A stretch of 9,723 nucleotides of DNA from an uncultured Selenomonadaceae bacterium (GCA_905236595.1 CAJORE010000336.1:1-9723); one strand, 5' to 3'. Numbered from the stretch's first letter, positions 1 to 7,136 are shown. A program made the numbers and translations. Notes: generated from the sequence alone by a model not told the origin.

Positions 1-1529
1 AAGAAAAGAACCCGCCGATAAATAAACGCCACAAAGACGCCGTAAACAATCCACACGACAACGGCGGCGGCGGTTAGTTTCAAGCTGTAATAGCACATGA
101 GAAATATACTCCAAAAGGAGCATATCAAGCTCAAGACGGAGACGACAAATTCGCCGGACGCCAAATTCTTGGCGACGCTTATGCCGCTCATGCGTCCGGC
201 CAGTTCGCCAACGGTGAAGCGCCGGAAAAATTTTATGGGCAAGGACATGAGCCTGCCCCACATGGCGGCTTCGGCGCTTATTTCAATGCGCGACCCGATA
301 CGCATAATCGCTATGGAACGAACCACGGAAAGGGTTGCCGTAGTGAAGCTCGTCACCATTAGCGCTTGCGTAACCGTGGCCAGCCCTTGGCGATCAAGAA
401 TCGGAATAATGTCCTCAAAAATTGTTTCCGTGATAAGCGGCGTTGCCATTTGGATAAGCCCGGCAAACAAACTGACAAGGAGCAAGGTTCGGTAATCCGC
501 CTTCCAACATTGACGAAACATGAATCGCAAAAGATCCATGAGTTTCAACGCCCGGGAAGGAAAACCGGCATAGCAGGCAAAAGCGTCCCGCGCCAATTTG
601 TTTACTTGCTCATCCGTTAAAGCGAATCCGCCCGGACAAGCGCTTGTCACCACGCGATAATGATCCGGCTTATCGGGAACGAGGGCGGCCGGTTCCCGCT
701 TGGCTCCGTAAAAACCGATCATAACGCCCGTGTCTTTGTTTTGCCAGCCCTTAGGCAACGTGACCAACCGCATCTGCATATTTCCCTTTTGCATAAGGCG
801 GCGAATGAGGGCAACGGCATCCAACCGCTTGGCCGTGTCTTCGTCAATATGTATGGTTTCGTCCGGCATATATAGCGCTTTGGCCACGGTTCGCACGATA
901 AAAACGGCATCTTGGGCGTTTTTGCCGCTGCCGTCCCGCTCGCCGGTTGCCATAGGCAGCTGCTGTTCGCCCACAAGGTTCCTGATGCCGTTTTCGACAA
1001 GCAAACGTTTGTTATTTTCGCGAATTTTTACGCGACGGTTCAGCCGCTTGTCCTCGGAACCGAACCGTATGCCAAGATACATGGAAAATATTTGCTCATT
1101 CTTTTGGAATTCGTCGCGCAACTCCAAAAGCGACGCCGCCTTGTCCAACACCGTTCCTTCCCGCCAAGACAAAAGCGTATCGTCCCCCTTGTCAGCCATA
1201 ATGCTAAGCCAGGGAATCTCAACCAACTTCAACAGCCACGAACGCATACGCGGCAAAAGCGCTTCTTCGGTCATATCGGCCAAGGGAATCATGGCGACAA
1301 CGGCGTCTTCCGTCGCATAAATCTGTATCTCGACTTCCTCAAAATCTTCGTCCATGGCGGGAAATGCGGTGTCGCCCGTCGCCAGCTCCGTCAAAAAGCA
1401 TTGGCGAAACGATGCCTCGCCGCAGGTAACGGCATAAGCCTCCGCTTTGCCCGATAACACCTCTATGTAAGCGTTTGCGTCCCGTAAACAAAGCCTTCGA
1501 CCCGCCGACAGGTTTATTTCCTTCGTCAT
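1..1529 (-). CDS. NHLP-type bacteriocin export ABC transporter, permease/ATPase subunit without peptidase (3' end beyond window)
   Basis: This is an open frame of 509 codons from ATG at 1529 to the window edge, with no stop. The first ~330 residues are soluble and start MTKEINLSAGRRLCLRDA. They show no Q-x5-C-G motif of a C39 peptidase, so this subunit should not cleave substrate. From about residue 340 the sequence becomes an ABC exporter membrane domain (hydrophobic segments around LLLVSLFAGLIQMATPLI and VVSVLSLICSFWSIFLMCYY, and the coupling-type stretch LPIKFFRRFTVGELAGRMS). The nucleotide-binding domain would lie beyond the left edge. Family knowledge: NHLP export systems pair a peptidase-ABC protein with a second ABC protein carrying an unrelated N-terminal domain, which fits this gene. 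Its ATG overlaps the stop of the upstream peptidase-ABC gene (ATGA), and GGTGA lies 7 nt ahead. Assignment to the two-ABC NHLP arrangement rests on resemblance and neighbours; the general ABC exporter call is firmer. Confidence 0.83.
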   Translation of the reverse strand, partial: MTKEINLSAGRRLCLRDANAYIEVLSGKAEAYAVTCGEASFRQCFLTELATGDTAFPAMDEDFEEVEIQIYATEDAVVAMIPLADMTEEALLPRMRSWLLKLVEIPWLSIMADKGDDTLLSWREGTVLDKAASLLELRDEFQKNEQIFSMYLGIRFGSEDKRLNRRVKIRENNKRLLVENGIRNLVGEQQLPMATGERDGSGKNAQDAVFIVRTVAKALYMPDETIHIDEDTAKRLDAVALIRRLMQKGNMQMRLVTLPKGWQNKDTGVMIGFYGAKREPAALVPDKPDHYRVVTSACPGGFALTDEQVNKLARDAFACYAGFPSRALKLMDLLRFMFRQCWKADYRTLLLVSLFAGLIQMATPLITETIFEDIIPILDRQGLATVTQALMVTSFTTATLSVVRSIAIMRIGSRIEISAEAAMWGRLMSLPIKFFRRFTVGELAGRMSGISVAKNLASGEFVVSVLSLICSFWSIFLMCYYSLKLTAAAVVVWIVYGVFVAFIYRRVLF

Positions 1530-3793
1530 TGAATACTCACCGTTTCCTCGCTTTCCCGTTCTTCAATCAAGCGTTTGTAAGGACCGTCGTGCAACACCAT
1601 TTCCCGATGAATGCCTCGTTCGACGATGCGGCCCCCCCGCGAAAGGACGATGATTTCATCACAGTCTCTAATCGTTGACAGGCGATGCGCCACCACAATA
1701 CAAGTGCAACCGCGCCGCCGGATGTTTTCCAAAACCTTCTTTTCCGTGATGGGGTCAAGGGCGCTTGTAGCCTCGTCCAACACCAAAATCGACGGATTTA
1801 CCGCCAAAGCTCGGGCAATTTCCAAACGCTGTCTTTGCCCGCCGCTGAAATTTGCGCCGCCTTCTGCGACTTGCGCCTCGTAGCCGCCCTCCAATTTCAT
1901 AATGTCCTCGTGAATACAGGCATCCTTCGCCGCTTGAATAATGTCGTTCTTGGCAACGGAACCGTCAAAAAGAGCGATGTTTTCCGCCACGGTGCCGCCG
2001 ATAAGAAAAATATCCTGATCGACGGCGGAAAGCGAATTTAGAATGACGGAACGCGGCAAATCCCGCCTTGCTATGCCGTCAAAGGCAACAGTCCCGCTCC
2101 ATTCTTCGTACAAGCCGGTGATAATCTTGGCCAAGGTGGACTTGCCGCTGCCGGATTCGCCCACCACGGCCACCCAGCCGCCGGGCTTCGCCCGAAGGCA
2201 GAAATTTTGAAGCAACGGTTTCTCCAAGGGACTGTAACCAAAGTTTATGTCCTTAAGCAAAATATCGCCCGACAAGCGGAGCAACGGTTCCCCGGCAACG
2301 TCGGTACAGCTTTTCGATTGATTTTGATCCGCCGGAAAGTTCAGGTCGTCAATCTCATAACAACGAACGTCGTTTAATCGTTGCATCTGCATTTCCGTTG
2401 TCTGCAACGTCGAGCCTAACCCCACCAATGCGTTCACCGGCGCGGTAAAATTGCCCATGAGCGTCTGAAACGCCATAAACATACCCGCCGTCATTGCGCC
2501 GTCCATAATGGAAAAACCGCCGAAAGTCATAATAAGCGCACCGTTTACGCCGCCCAAAAGCGTGGGCAAAAGTTTTACCGACATGGCCCAGAGCGCCGCT
2601 TCTTGAGAAGAGGCAAGCACCTTGGTTTGGTACCCCGCCCATTTCGTGAAAAAGTCCGACTCATCGCCGTTGGACTTGATGGTTTCAATCATACGCAAGC
2701 CGTTCATGGCAACGCCGTACGCTTTGCCGGCATCTTGTTGGATTCGCATATTAAGATCCGTAAGATAGCGCCGCATAGCAAAGAAAACCACAAACTCCAC
2801 CGCACAGAAAAACACGCCGATCAAAGTCAACGTCACATTGTACTGCAACAATAACAGCAAATAGAACAGCGCCACGAAAAAATCAAGCGCCGCCGTCGCC
2901 GCAGGTCCTGAGAGCACCCCGGCGATGGACTCGTTGAAACCGACGCGCCCGGCCACCTCCGCCGCATATCGCTGATGAAAGAACTGCATTGGCAAACGCA
3001 AGAGATGCCAAAAATACGCAGAAGAATCCGCCAACGTCAGCTTTCTTTGCCATTGGGTCAAAATGACGGCGCGCAGGAACGCAATAACGCCGGATACAAT
3101 GAACGACACCGTCATGGCAAGACAAAAATTAAACATCCAATCCGGATGTTTTTTTGTCAAAATATCGTCCAAGAAAATCTGGCTCATCACCGGTTGCGCC
3201 AAACCGGGGATAATGGCGCAAAGCTCCAAGACGAATATGAACACCGCCGCCCATTTGTCCGCCAAGAGCTTTTTGGCCATGTCCTTAAATACGTTGTAGC
3301 GCTGCCCCTCCTTTTGGAATCCTTCCCCCGGCGCGATATAGAGCGCAATGCCGGTATATGATGTGCGGAACTCCTCAAGCGGGACGATTCGCCGTCCCAT
3401 AGCGGGATCGTTGAGATAAGCCTTGCCGTTTTTGATGCCTTCCAAGACCACAAAATGATTGAATTCCCAATGGATAATAAGCGGGAACGGCGCCTCCGGC
3501 AATAATTCCAAAATATCGTTGACGGTTAAGCGTAATCCGTCGGCGCGGCAGTTTCTGTTCCTCGCCGCCCGAATGATGCAACTCGCCTTGGAGCCGTCGC
3601 GGTTCACGCCACATTCGGCGCGCAGTTTTTCCAAGGGAACCCACATACCGTAGTAAGCAAGCACCATGGAAAGAGCCGCCGCACCGCACTCGGTCGCCTC
3701 CATTTGAAGAACCGTCGGAACTTTGACGCGATTTTTCTCCCCCGCGAAAAACCGCCTTCGTATCTTGCCCGTCCATTCAAAAAATGTCGCCAT
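1526..3793 (-). CDS. C39-peptidase-containing ABC transporter (NHLP bacteriocin export, peptidase/permease/ATPase)
   Basis: This 755-aa inner-membrane exporter is predicted to cut a leader peptide after a Gly-Gly type site and pump the mature peptide out using ATP. The N-terminal C39 peptidase domain (about 1-150) has the oxyanion glutamine Q30, catalytic C36 in MEATECGAAALSM, H113 in NHFVVLEG and D129 in LNDPAMG, so the triad is complete. The six-helix membrane domain covers about 180-470. The ATPase domain has Walker A GESGSGKST (545-553), signature FSGGQRQR (from 649), Walker B LVLDEATSALD (D673, E674) and an H-loop AHRLST near 702. Length matches the usual 700-750 aa of peptidase-ABC exporters. 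AGGTGA lies 5 nt ahead of the ATG at 3793. The start is 3 nt after the upstream adaptor gene, and the end overlaps the next ABC gene by 4 nt. The substrate is not in the window. Confidence 0.93.
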   Translation of the reverse strand: MATFFEWTGKIRRRFFAGEKNRVKVPTVLQMEATECGAAALSMVLAYYGMWVPLEKLRAECGVNRDGSKASCIIRAARNRNCRADGLRLTVNDILELLPEAPFPLIIHWEFNHFVVLEGIKNGKAYLNDPAMGRRIVPLEEFRTSYTGIALYIAPGEGFQKEGQRYNVFKDMAKKLLADKWAAVFIFVLELCAIIPGLAQPVMSQIFLDDILTKKHPDWMFNFCLAMTVSFIVSGVIAFLRAVILTQWQRKLTLADSSAYFWHLLRLPMQFFHQRYAAEVAGRVGFNESIAGVLSGPAATAALDFFVALFYLLLLLQYNVTLTLIGVFFCAVEFVVFFAMRRYLTDLNMRIQQDAGKAYGVAMNGLRMIETIKSNGDESDFFTKWAGYQTKVLASSQEAALWAMSVKLLPTLLGGVNGALIMTFGGFSIMDGAMTAGMFMAFQTLMGNFTAPVNALVGLGSTLQTTEMQMQRLNDVRCYEIDDLNFPADQNQSKSCTDVAGEPLLRLSGDILLKDINFGYSPLEKPLLQNFCLRAKPGGWVAVVGESGSGKSTLAKIITGLYEEWSGTVAFDGIARRDLPRSVILNSLSAVDQDIFLIGGTVAENIALFDGSVAKNDIIQAAKDACIHEDIMKLEGGYEAQVAEGGANFSGGQRQRLEIARALAVNPSILVLDEATSALDPITEKKVLENIRRRGCTCIVVAHRLSTIRDCDEIIVLSRGGRIVERGIHREMVLHDGPYKRLIEERESEETVSIQ
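3121..3158. repeat. 15-bp inverted repeat inside the peptidase-ABC gene
   Basis: On the plus strand, GACAAAAA (3121-3128) plus AACATCC (3132-3138) pair with GGATGTT (3144-3150) plus TTTTTGTC (3151-3158). That gives 15 paired bases with a 3-nt bulge (TTA) on one side and a 5-nt loop (AATCC). The core stem followed by T residues resembles a weak intrinsic terminator read on either strand. It lies in codons for the start of the membrane domain (region TKKHPDWMFNF), so chance pairing between Lys/Phe-rich codons is possible. No function is asserted. Confidence 0.5.
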
Positions 3794-3796
3794 AGC

Positions 3797-4804
3797 TCAC
3801 CTGTTTCTGAGCCATTGGCTCAATTTATAAAACACCTTCTCGATAGGCGGACGGCGCTCGATAATTACGGAGCCTTGGCAAAAACTGCCGGGCGTAACAG
3901 GCTTGTGTTCACCGACCCGGGAAGTCCAAAGATAGCCCGATTCCGACGAATCATCCTTCACCAAATCAAAAGTCACTTCCATGACGGCGCTCTGTTGCGA
4001 CTGGACAATCCATTGCGCCAAATGTTCGTTGCCCAACCGTTTCTGCACGGCCTGCAAAGAAACGGGGTACTGGGAAACGGAGCGCACCGTCCCAAGAAGG
4101 CTACCCGTCTCAGCAATATCCGCGCCGTTCGGCGAAAGCTGAATTGTTTGCCCCTTTTGTATGCGCTTCCCCTTGTCCACGGGAACATAAAGAACGCCTT
4201 GGAGATCCCTTCTCCCACCGGAAACCCGAATATTGCAAATCGGCACGCCGGGCGACACGATACTTCCCGCCTCCGCCAAAATTTCGTCCACCACGCCATC
4301 GCAAGTTGCATAGATATATTCCGTTGCGTCTTGCTGATAGCGACGGGAATCGAACTCATACACCTTGTTCACGGCGTCGCGTTCGTCGGCGGCAAGCTCC
4401 GTAGCGTACTGCGCCATGTGCGTCGAAGCCGTCTCCTTGGCCTGATCCACATGGGCAAGGCGATCACCTTTTTTCACCAACGCGCCCGAATGGATGTATA
4501 TGTCGTCAATGGTGCCGCTTGAGCCGGCCGATACCTTCACCACTCCTTTGGGATCCATTATCAGCCCCATGCCCTCCGCCTTCACCGTGAACGAACCGAA
4601 CACCGACCAAATCACCACGGCAACCATCATTAACGCCACGGCGACCAACCCCATCCAGCCGACGGGGGTGGTAATGGGGAGAACCACATCCAATTTTTCC
4701 GGGGAACGCATCTTGTCCAATGCTTCCTTGCTGAAAATCGAATGTTTGTCGCGGTCTTGCTGTCCCGCGACGGCCGCCGCTCCCGCCTCTTTGCCCTCCG
4801 CCAT
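3797..4804 (-). CDS. HlyD-family adaptor, NHLP bacteriocin system secretion protein (short-hairpin form)
   Basis: This 335-aa membrane-fusion protein is predicted to join the ABC exporters to the periplasm or cell wall. A cytoplasmic N-terminus (1-47) is followed by one membrane segment (about 48-70, GWMGLVAVALMMVAVVIW). Then come the first half of a lipoyl-like domain (about 88-120, ending HSGALVKKGDRLAHVD), a helical hairpin of only about 40 residues (121-160), and the second lipoyl half (about 165-195, DGVVDEILAEAGSIVSPGVP). A beta-barrel region follows, and an amphipathic C-terminal tail (PIEKVFYKLSQWLRNR) typical of this group. NHLP secretion proteins are, as I recall, usually above 400 aa, so the hairpin looks shortened. 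ATG at 4804 is chosen over TTG at 4807: it forms TGATG with the upstream stop and has GGTGA 6 nt ahead. The stop is 3 nt before the peptidase-ABC start, placing it in the same operon. Confidence 0.86.
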   Translation of the reverse strand: MAEGKEAGAAAVAGQQDRDKHSIFSKEALDKMRSPEKLDVVLPITTPVGWMGLVAVALMMVAVVIWSVFGSFTVKAEGMGLIMDPKGVVKVSAGSSGTIDDIYIHSGALVKKGDRLAHVDQAKETASTHMAQYATELAADERDAVNKVYEFDSRRYQQDATEYIYATCDGVVDEILAEAGSIVSPGVPICNIRVSGGRRDLQGVLYVPVDKGKRIQKGQTIQLSPNGADIAETGSLLGTVRSVSQYPVSLQAVQKRLGNEHLAQWIVQSQQSAVMEVTFDLVKDDSSESGYLWTSRVGEHKPVTPGSFCQGSVIIERRPPIEKVFYKLSQWLRNR

Positions 4805-5970
4805 CAATCGTCACCGCCTTCAAGCGAAACATCGACCTTCATGCCGTCCTCCAAGCCGTCAAAACTTTCGACGGCCACAATATCGCCTTCGTTTAGGCCG
4901 CCGTATACTTCAATATCCTCTTGGTTGTCCGCTCCCGTCACAATGTGCCGACGCCTGATTACCCCGTCGGCGTCCACCGTAAAAACGGTGTCATGCGAAG
5001 AATCCACCATGGCCGCCAAAGGCACCGTAAGACACGCATGGGTTTTGTTGAGCCGCAAAGATACTCCGTTATAGGTGAGCGGCTCCAAAATCCGCGCCCG
5101 GTTGTCGATTTCCCAAACAAGGCGGCGCACACCGGCCTTTTCATCAAGGGAAGGCGTTATCTCCACGAGTTTTGCTTCGATTCGCTCCGCTAACCCCCGG
5201 TTGCCGGCGGCATATTCCGTATCGTAAGCTTTTTTCAGCGCATTGTCCGAAAAACGCATGGTTGCCGTGTCGCCTAATCGGATATTTTGCGCCGCTTCGT
5301 CCGGAACGGTCATGGAAAAGCGCAGATAATCAAAGTCACCCACCAGCGCCAAAGGCGTGCCGCCTTTGACATAAGAGCCTTCCCGGTGGTAAACAATCAA
5401 CACGTCGCCGTCAACGGGCGATTTTACGTTCAGTTGATCGGCCTCCACAAGCAACTGCTCCCGTTGCGCTTCGGATTCGGCCAACGCTTCCGCCGACACA
5501 CGGTACTGCGCCTCGGATTCTTCGTACTTCTCCTTGGAAGTGGCGTTTTGTTCCCACAGCCATTCCTGCCGACGGTAGGCGCTTGTCGCTTGGGCAAGCG
5601 CCGCTTCGGCCTTTCTTACGGCACTTGTCGCCTGCCGGATTTTTAGCGGAAGTTGCTCATTCACCATGACAAGCAAGACATCGCCTTTTTTTACTCTGTC
5701 ATTTTTGGCAACGCACCATGTTTTTATGCGCCCTTCCGTAAGCGCCGCGGCATCCGCCATGCTTTCGCTGTAAAGACGGACGACATCCATTTCGATAACC
5801 GGCCGAAAATCCTTGACTTTCGCTGTCACGCCGCTAATCTCAAGCTTGCGTTCGTCCATGCGTTTGGCAATCTGGTTTTCGTCGCTGTAGTTCAAATACG
5901 CCCCGTAACCGACCAATGCGAAGGCCATTAGAATTATTAACACAATGCCCATATAAAAATATTTTTTCAT
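4804..5970 (-). CDS. HlyD/RND-type efflux periplasmic adaptor subunit, first gene of the peptide-export operon
   Basis: This 388-aa adaptor has a single N-terminal membrane anchor (about 7-27, MGIVLIILMAFALVGYGAYL). It has no lipobox, so it should stay anchored as an uncleaved helix. Next come a lipoyl half (about 77-103, with VKKGDVLLVMVN) and an Ala/Glu/Gln-rich coiled-coil hairpin of about 70 residues (108-180). A second lipoyl half follows (181-210, VKSPVDGDVLIVYHREGSYVKGG), then a beta-barrel and membrane-proximal domain. In diderms such adaptors bridge an inner-membrane transporter to a TolC-like outer-membrane channel; no channel gene is visible here. It shares a 1-nt TGATG junction with the next adaptor gene, so the two are probably co-translated. 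The start follows from the anchor helix, but no good Shine-Dalgarno lies within 14 nt; the nearest purine run is GGCGGCGGAAGA further up. Which transporter it serves is inferred from the operon only. Confidence 0.88.
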   Translation of the reverse strand: MKKYFYMGIVLIILMAFALVGYGAYLNYSDENQIAKRMDERKLEISGVTAKVKDFRPVIEMDVVRLYSESMADAAALTEGRIKTWCVAKNDRVKKGDVLLVMVNEQLPLKIRQATSAVRKAEAALAQATSAYRRQEWLWEQNATSKEKYEESEAQYRVSAEALAESEAQREQLLVEADQLNVKSPVDGDVLIVYHREGSYVKGGTPLALVGDFDYLRFSMTVPDEAAQNIRLGDTATMRFSDNALKKAYDTEYAAGNRGLAERIEAKLVEITPSLDEKAGVRRLVWEIDNRARILEPLTYNGVSLRLNKTHACLTVPLAAMVDSSHDTVFTVDADGVIRRRHIVTGADNQEDIEVYGGLNEGDIVAVESFDGLEDGMKVDVSLEGGDD

Positions 5971-6171
5971 CTGTCGCGGGTGTTCTTCCGCCGCCCTCGC
6001 GGAGAAATGACCGCATCACCATCCTTTGCAACGGGGCTTCGCCTGCGGCGCGGAAAAAGGCGCCGAATAAACCATTTTTGGCAATGCCCCTAAATTACAT
6101 TCGCCACCTTGCCGCATACATATAAGCTGTTCGTCAATAAACTTGAAGGCATCTGTCTGCGTATGTGTTTC
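5971..6171 (-). promoter_or_regulatory. Long 5' leader of the peptide-export operon
   Basis: If transcription starts about 7 nt after the TATAAT box, the mRNA has about 200 nt before the first adaptor gene. This stretch holds no convincing gene. It contains a GC hairpin (6046-6065). The best Shine-Dalgarno in it, AAAGGA at 6022-6027, sits 5 nt before an out-of-frame ATG at 6016, not before the adaptor ATG at 5970. The reading frame from 6016 overlaps the adaptor start in another frame and ends at 5840. Control by a leader structure or leader peptide is possible but not shown. I did not recognise a known riboswitch. Confidence 0.4.
6046..6065. repeat. GC-rich hairpin in the operon leader
   Basis: CGGCGC (6046-6051) and GCGCCG (6060-6065) form a perfect 6-bp stem around an 8-nt loop. 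Read in the direction of the export operon the loop is CTTTTTCC and no U-run follows, so it is not a standard intrinsic terminator. Confidence 0.45.
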
Positions 6172-6177
6172 AACGCA

Positions 6178-6206
6178 ATTATATCCCTCGCCGGAAACTA
6201 TTTCAA
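6178..6206 (-). promoter_or_regulatory. Housekeeping-sigma promoter for the peptide-export operon
   Basis: On the minus strand a -35 box TTGAAA (6206-6201, 5 of 6 consensus bases) is separated by exactly 17 nt from a perfect -10 box TATAAT (6183-6178). Predicted transcription starts near 6171. It points at the four export genes and lies in the AT-rich part of a divergent intergenic region. This is the best promoter match I found in the window. Confidence 0.8.
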
Positions 6207-6211
6207 ACAAT

Positions 6212-6229
6212 AATTTTTTCAAAAAAATT
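6212..6229. repeat. A/T palindrome upstream of the -35 box (UP-element-like or operator)
   Basis: AATTTTTT (6212-6219) and AAAAAATT (6222-6229) are perfect inverted copies with 2 nt between. The element begins 5 bp upstream of the -35 box of the minus-strand promoter. That position and composition fit an RNA polymerase alpha-subunit UP element. A regulator binding site is the alternative. Confidence 0.45.
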
Positions 6230-6297
6230 CGGCAAAGCGTCATTTTTTGTCGGCTATTTCGCATAGAAAAAAAATCCCACACCATTGTTCCGCCGTT

Positions 6298-6338
6298 TTG
6301 TCATGCCGCTTGATTTGTGGTAAGCTACACACTAAAAA
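6298..6338 (+). promoter_or_regulatory. uppS: Probable uppS promoter region (two overlapping candidates)
   Basis: Candidate one is TTGTCA (6298-6303), 17 nt, then TAAGCT (6321-6326) with a TG one base before it (extended -10). Candidate two is TTGATT (6310-6315), 17 nt, then TAAAAA (6333-6338). Neither is perfect, but uppS needs a promoter here because the upstream gene is divergent. The stretch 6230-6297 between this region and the minus-strand promoter elements holds nothing else I can name. Confidence 0.45.
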
Positions 6339-6362
6339 AATGTAAAAGAGCGGGGCGATAAT

Positions 6363-7127
6363 ATGTGGAAGAAATTTTTTGGGCGCGGCAAAGATAATGC
6401 CGACGTTGCCGAAGCCGCCGTCGAAGCGGGACGGGTGCCGCGCCATGTGGCGATTATCATGGACGGCAACGGGCGCTGGGCAAAAGCCAAAGGCTTGATG
6501 AGGACGGCCGGACATCGCGAGGGCGTAGGCACGTTGAAAAAAATTTTGCGTAAAGCCAAGGATATGGGCATCGAAGTTTTGACGGTCTACGCATTTTCTA
6601 CGGAGAATTGGAAACGTCCCGCCGCCGAAGTGGATTTTTTAATGGCTCTCTTTTCCGAATACTTGCAAAAAGAAGTCCGCAATATGTACGAAGAAAACGT
6701 CTGCATTAAATTTATCGGCAAGACGAACGAACTGTCCCCGGCCTTGCAAAAAGAAATAGCGGCCGCCCAAGAATTGACCAAAGACAACGACGGCATTTTG
6801 TTCAACGTGGCGGCCAACTACGGCGGCCGGGACGAAATTTGCCGCGCCGCCCGCCAAATTGCCCGTGCCGTGCAAAAGGGCGAATTGACGGCGAACGAAA
6901 TCGACGAGGCTGTTTTTGAAAATTATCTTGATACCGCAGGCGTTCCGCCCGTCGATCTCGTAATAAGGACGAGCGGCGATCTGCGGTTGTCCAATTTCCT
7001 TTTGTGGCAAGCGGCCTATGCCGAATTTTATTTCACGGACACCAACTGGCCGGATTTTTCGCCGGAGGAATTTGCGGCGGCCATAAACAATTTTGCCGCC
7101 CGCGACCGTCGGTTCGGCGGTCTGTAG
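6363..7127 (+). CDS. uppS: Undecaprenyl-diphosphate synthase (cis-isoprenyl transferase)
   Basis: This 254-aa cytosolic enzyme condenses isopentenyl diphosphate units onto farnesyl diphosphate, making the C55 carrier lipid for peptidoglycan and other wall polymers. The signatures are all present: MDGNGRWAK (33-41) with catalytic D34, H51 in AGHREG, AFSTENW (77-83), NYGGRDE (152-158), and RTSGDLRLSNFLLWQ (202-216) with R202, R208 and S210, then E221 in AEFYFTD. These residues line up with E. coli D26, R194, R200, S202 and E213 at a constant offset of 8, because the N-terminus is slightly longer. Length is normal. A G-rich stretch (GAGCGGGG) ends 7-8 nt before the ATG. The gene is monocistronic here: upstream it diverges from the export operon and downstream it converges with the phosphoesterase gene 16 nt away, without the usual cdsA/dxr neighbours. 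Confidence 0.97.
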   Translation: MWKKFFGRGKDNADVAEAAVEAGRVPRHVAIIMDGNGRWAKAKGLMRTAGHREGVGTLKKILRKAKDMGIEVLTVYAFSTENWKRPAAEVDFLMALFSEYLQKEVRNMYEENVCIKFIGKTNELSPALQKEIAAAQELTKDNDGILFNVAANYGGRDEICRAARQIARAVQKGELTANEIDEAVFENYLDTAGVPPVDLVIRTSGDLRLSNFLLWQAAYAEFYFTDTNWPDFSPEEFAAAINNFAARDRRFGGL

Positions 7128-7136
7128 GCGGCAAAA
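7091..7136. terminator. Hairpin between convergent genes, possible terminator
   Basis: TTTTGCCGCC (7091-7100) pairs perfectly with GGCGGCAAAA (7127-7136). Inside, GACCGTC (7104-7110) pairs with GGCGGTC (7116-7122) through one G-U wobble, closing a 5-nt loop. The structure spans the uppS stop codon. No long U-run follows on either strand, so it is not a textbook intrinsic terminator. A stable convergent-end hairpin is the safer reading. Confidence 0.45.

Noticed and set aside
3704..4522. A 272-codon plus-strand frame across the adaptor gene and the start of the peptidase-ABC gene.
   Set aside because: It is antisense to two well-supported genes and its translation is low in family-like motifs.
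6090..6152. A 20-codon minus-strand leader frame just after the predicted transcription start.
   Set aside because: No ribosome binding site and no attenuator-like codon runs or terminator after it.
6016..6285. An 89-codon minus-strand frame in the intergenic region ending in a Cys-containing tail, considered as a bacteriocin precursor.
   Set aside because: The strong promoter (6178-6206) lies inside it, so its start would not be transcribed from there. No Shine-Dalgarno precedes its ATG, and it has no double-glycine site or recognisable leader. The shorter in-frame start at 6117 (33 codons) also lacks a ribosome site.
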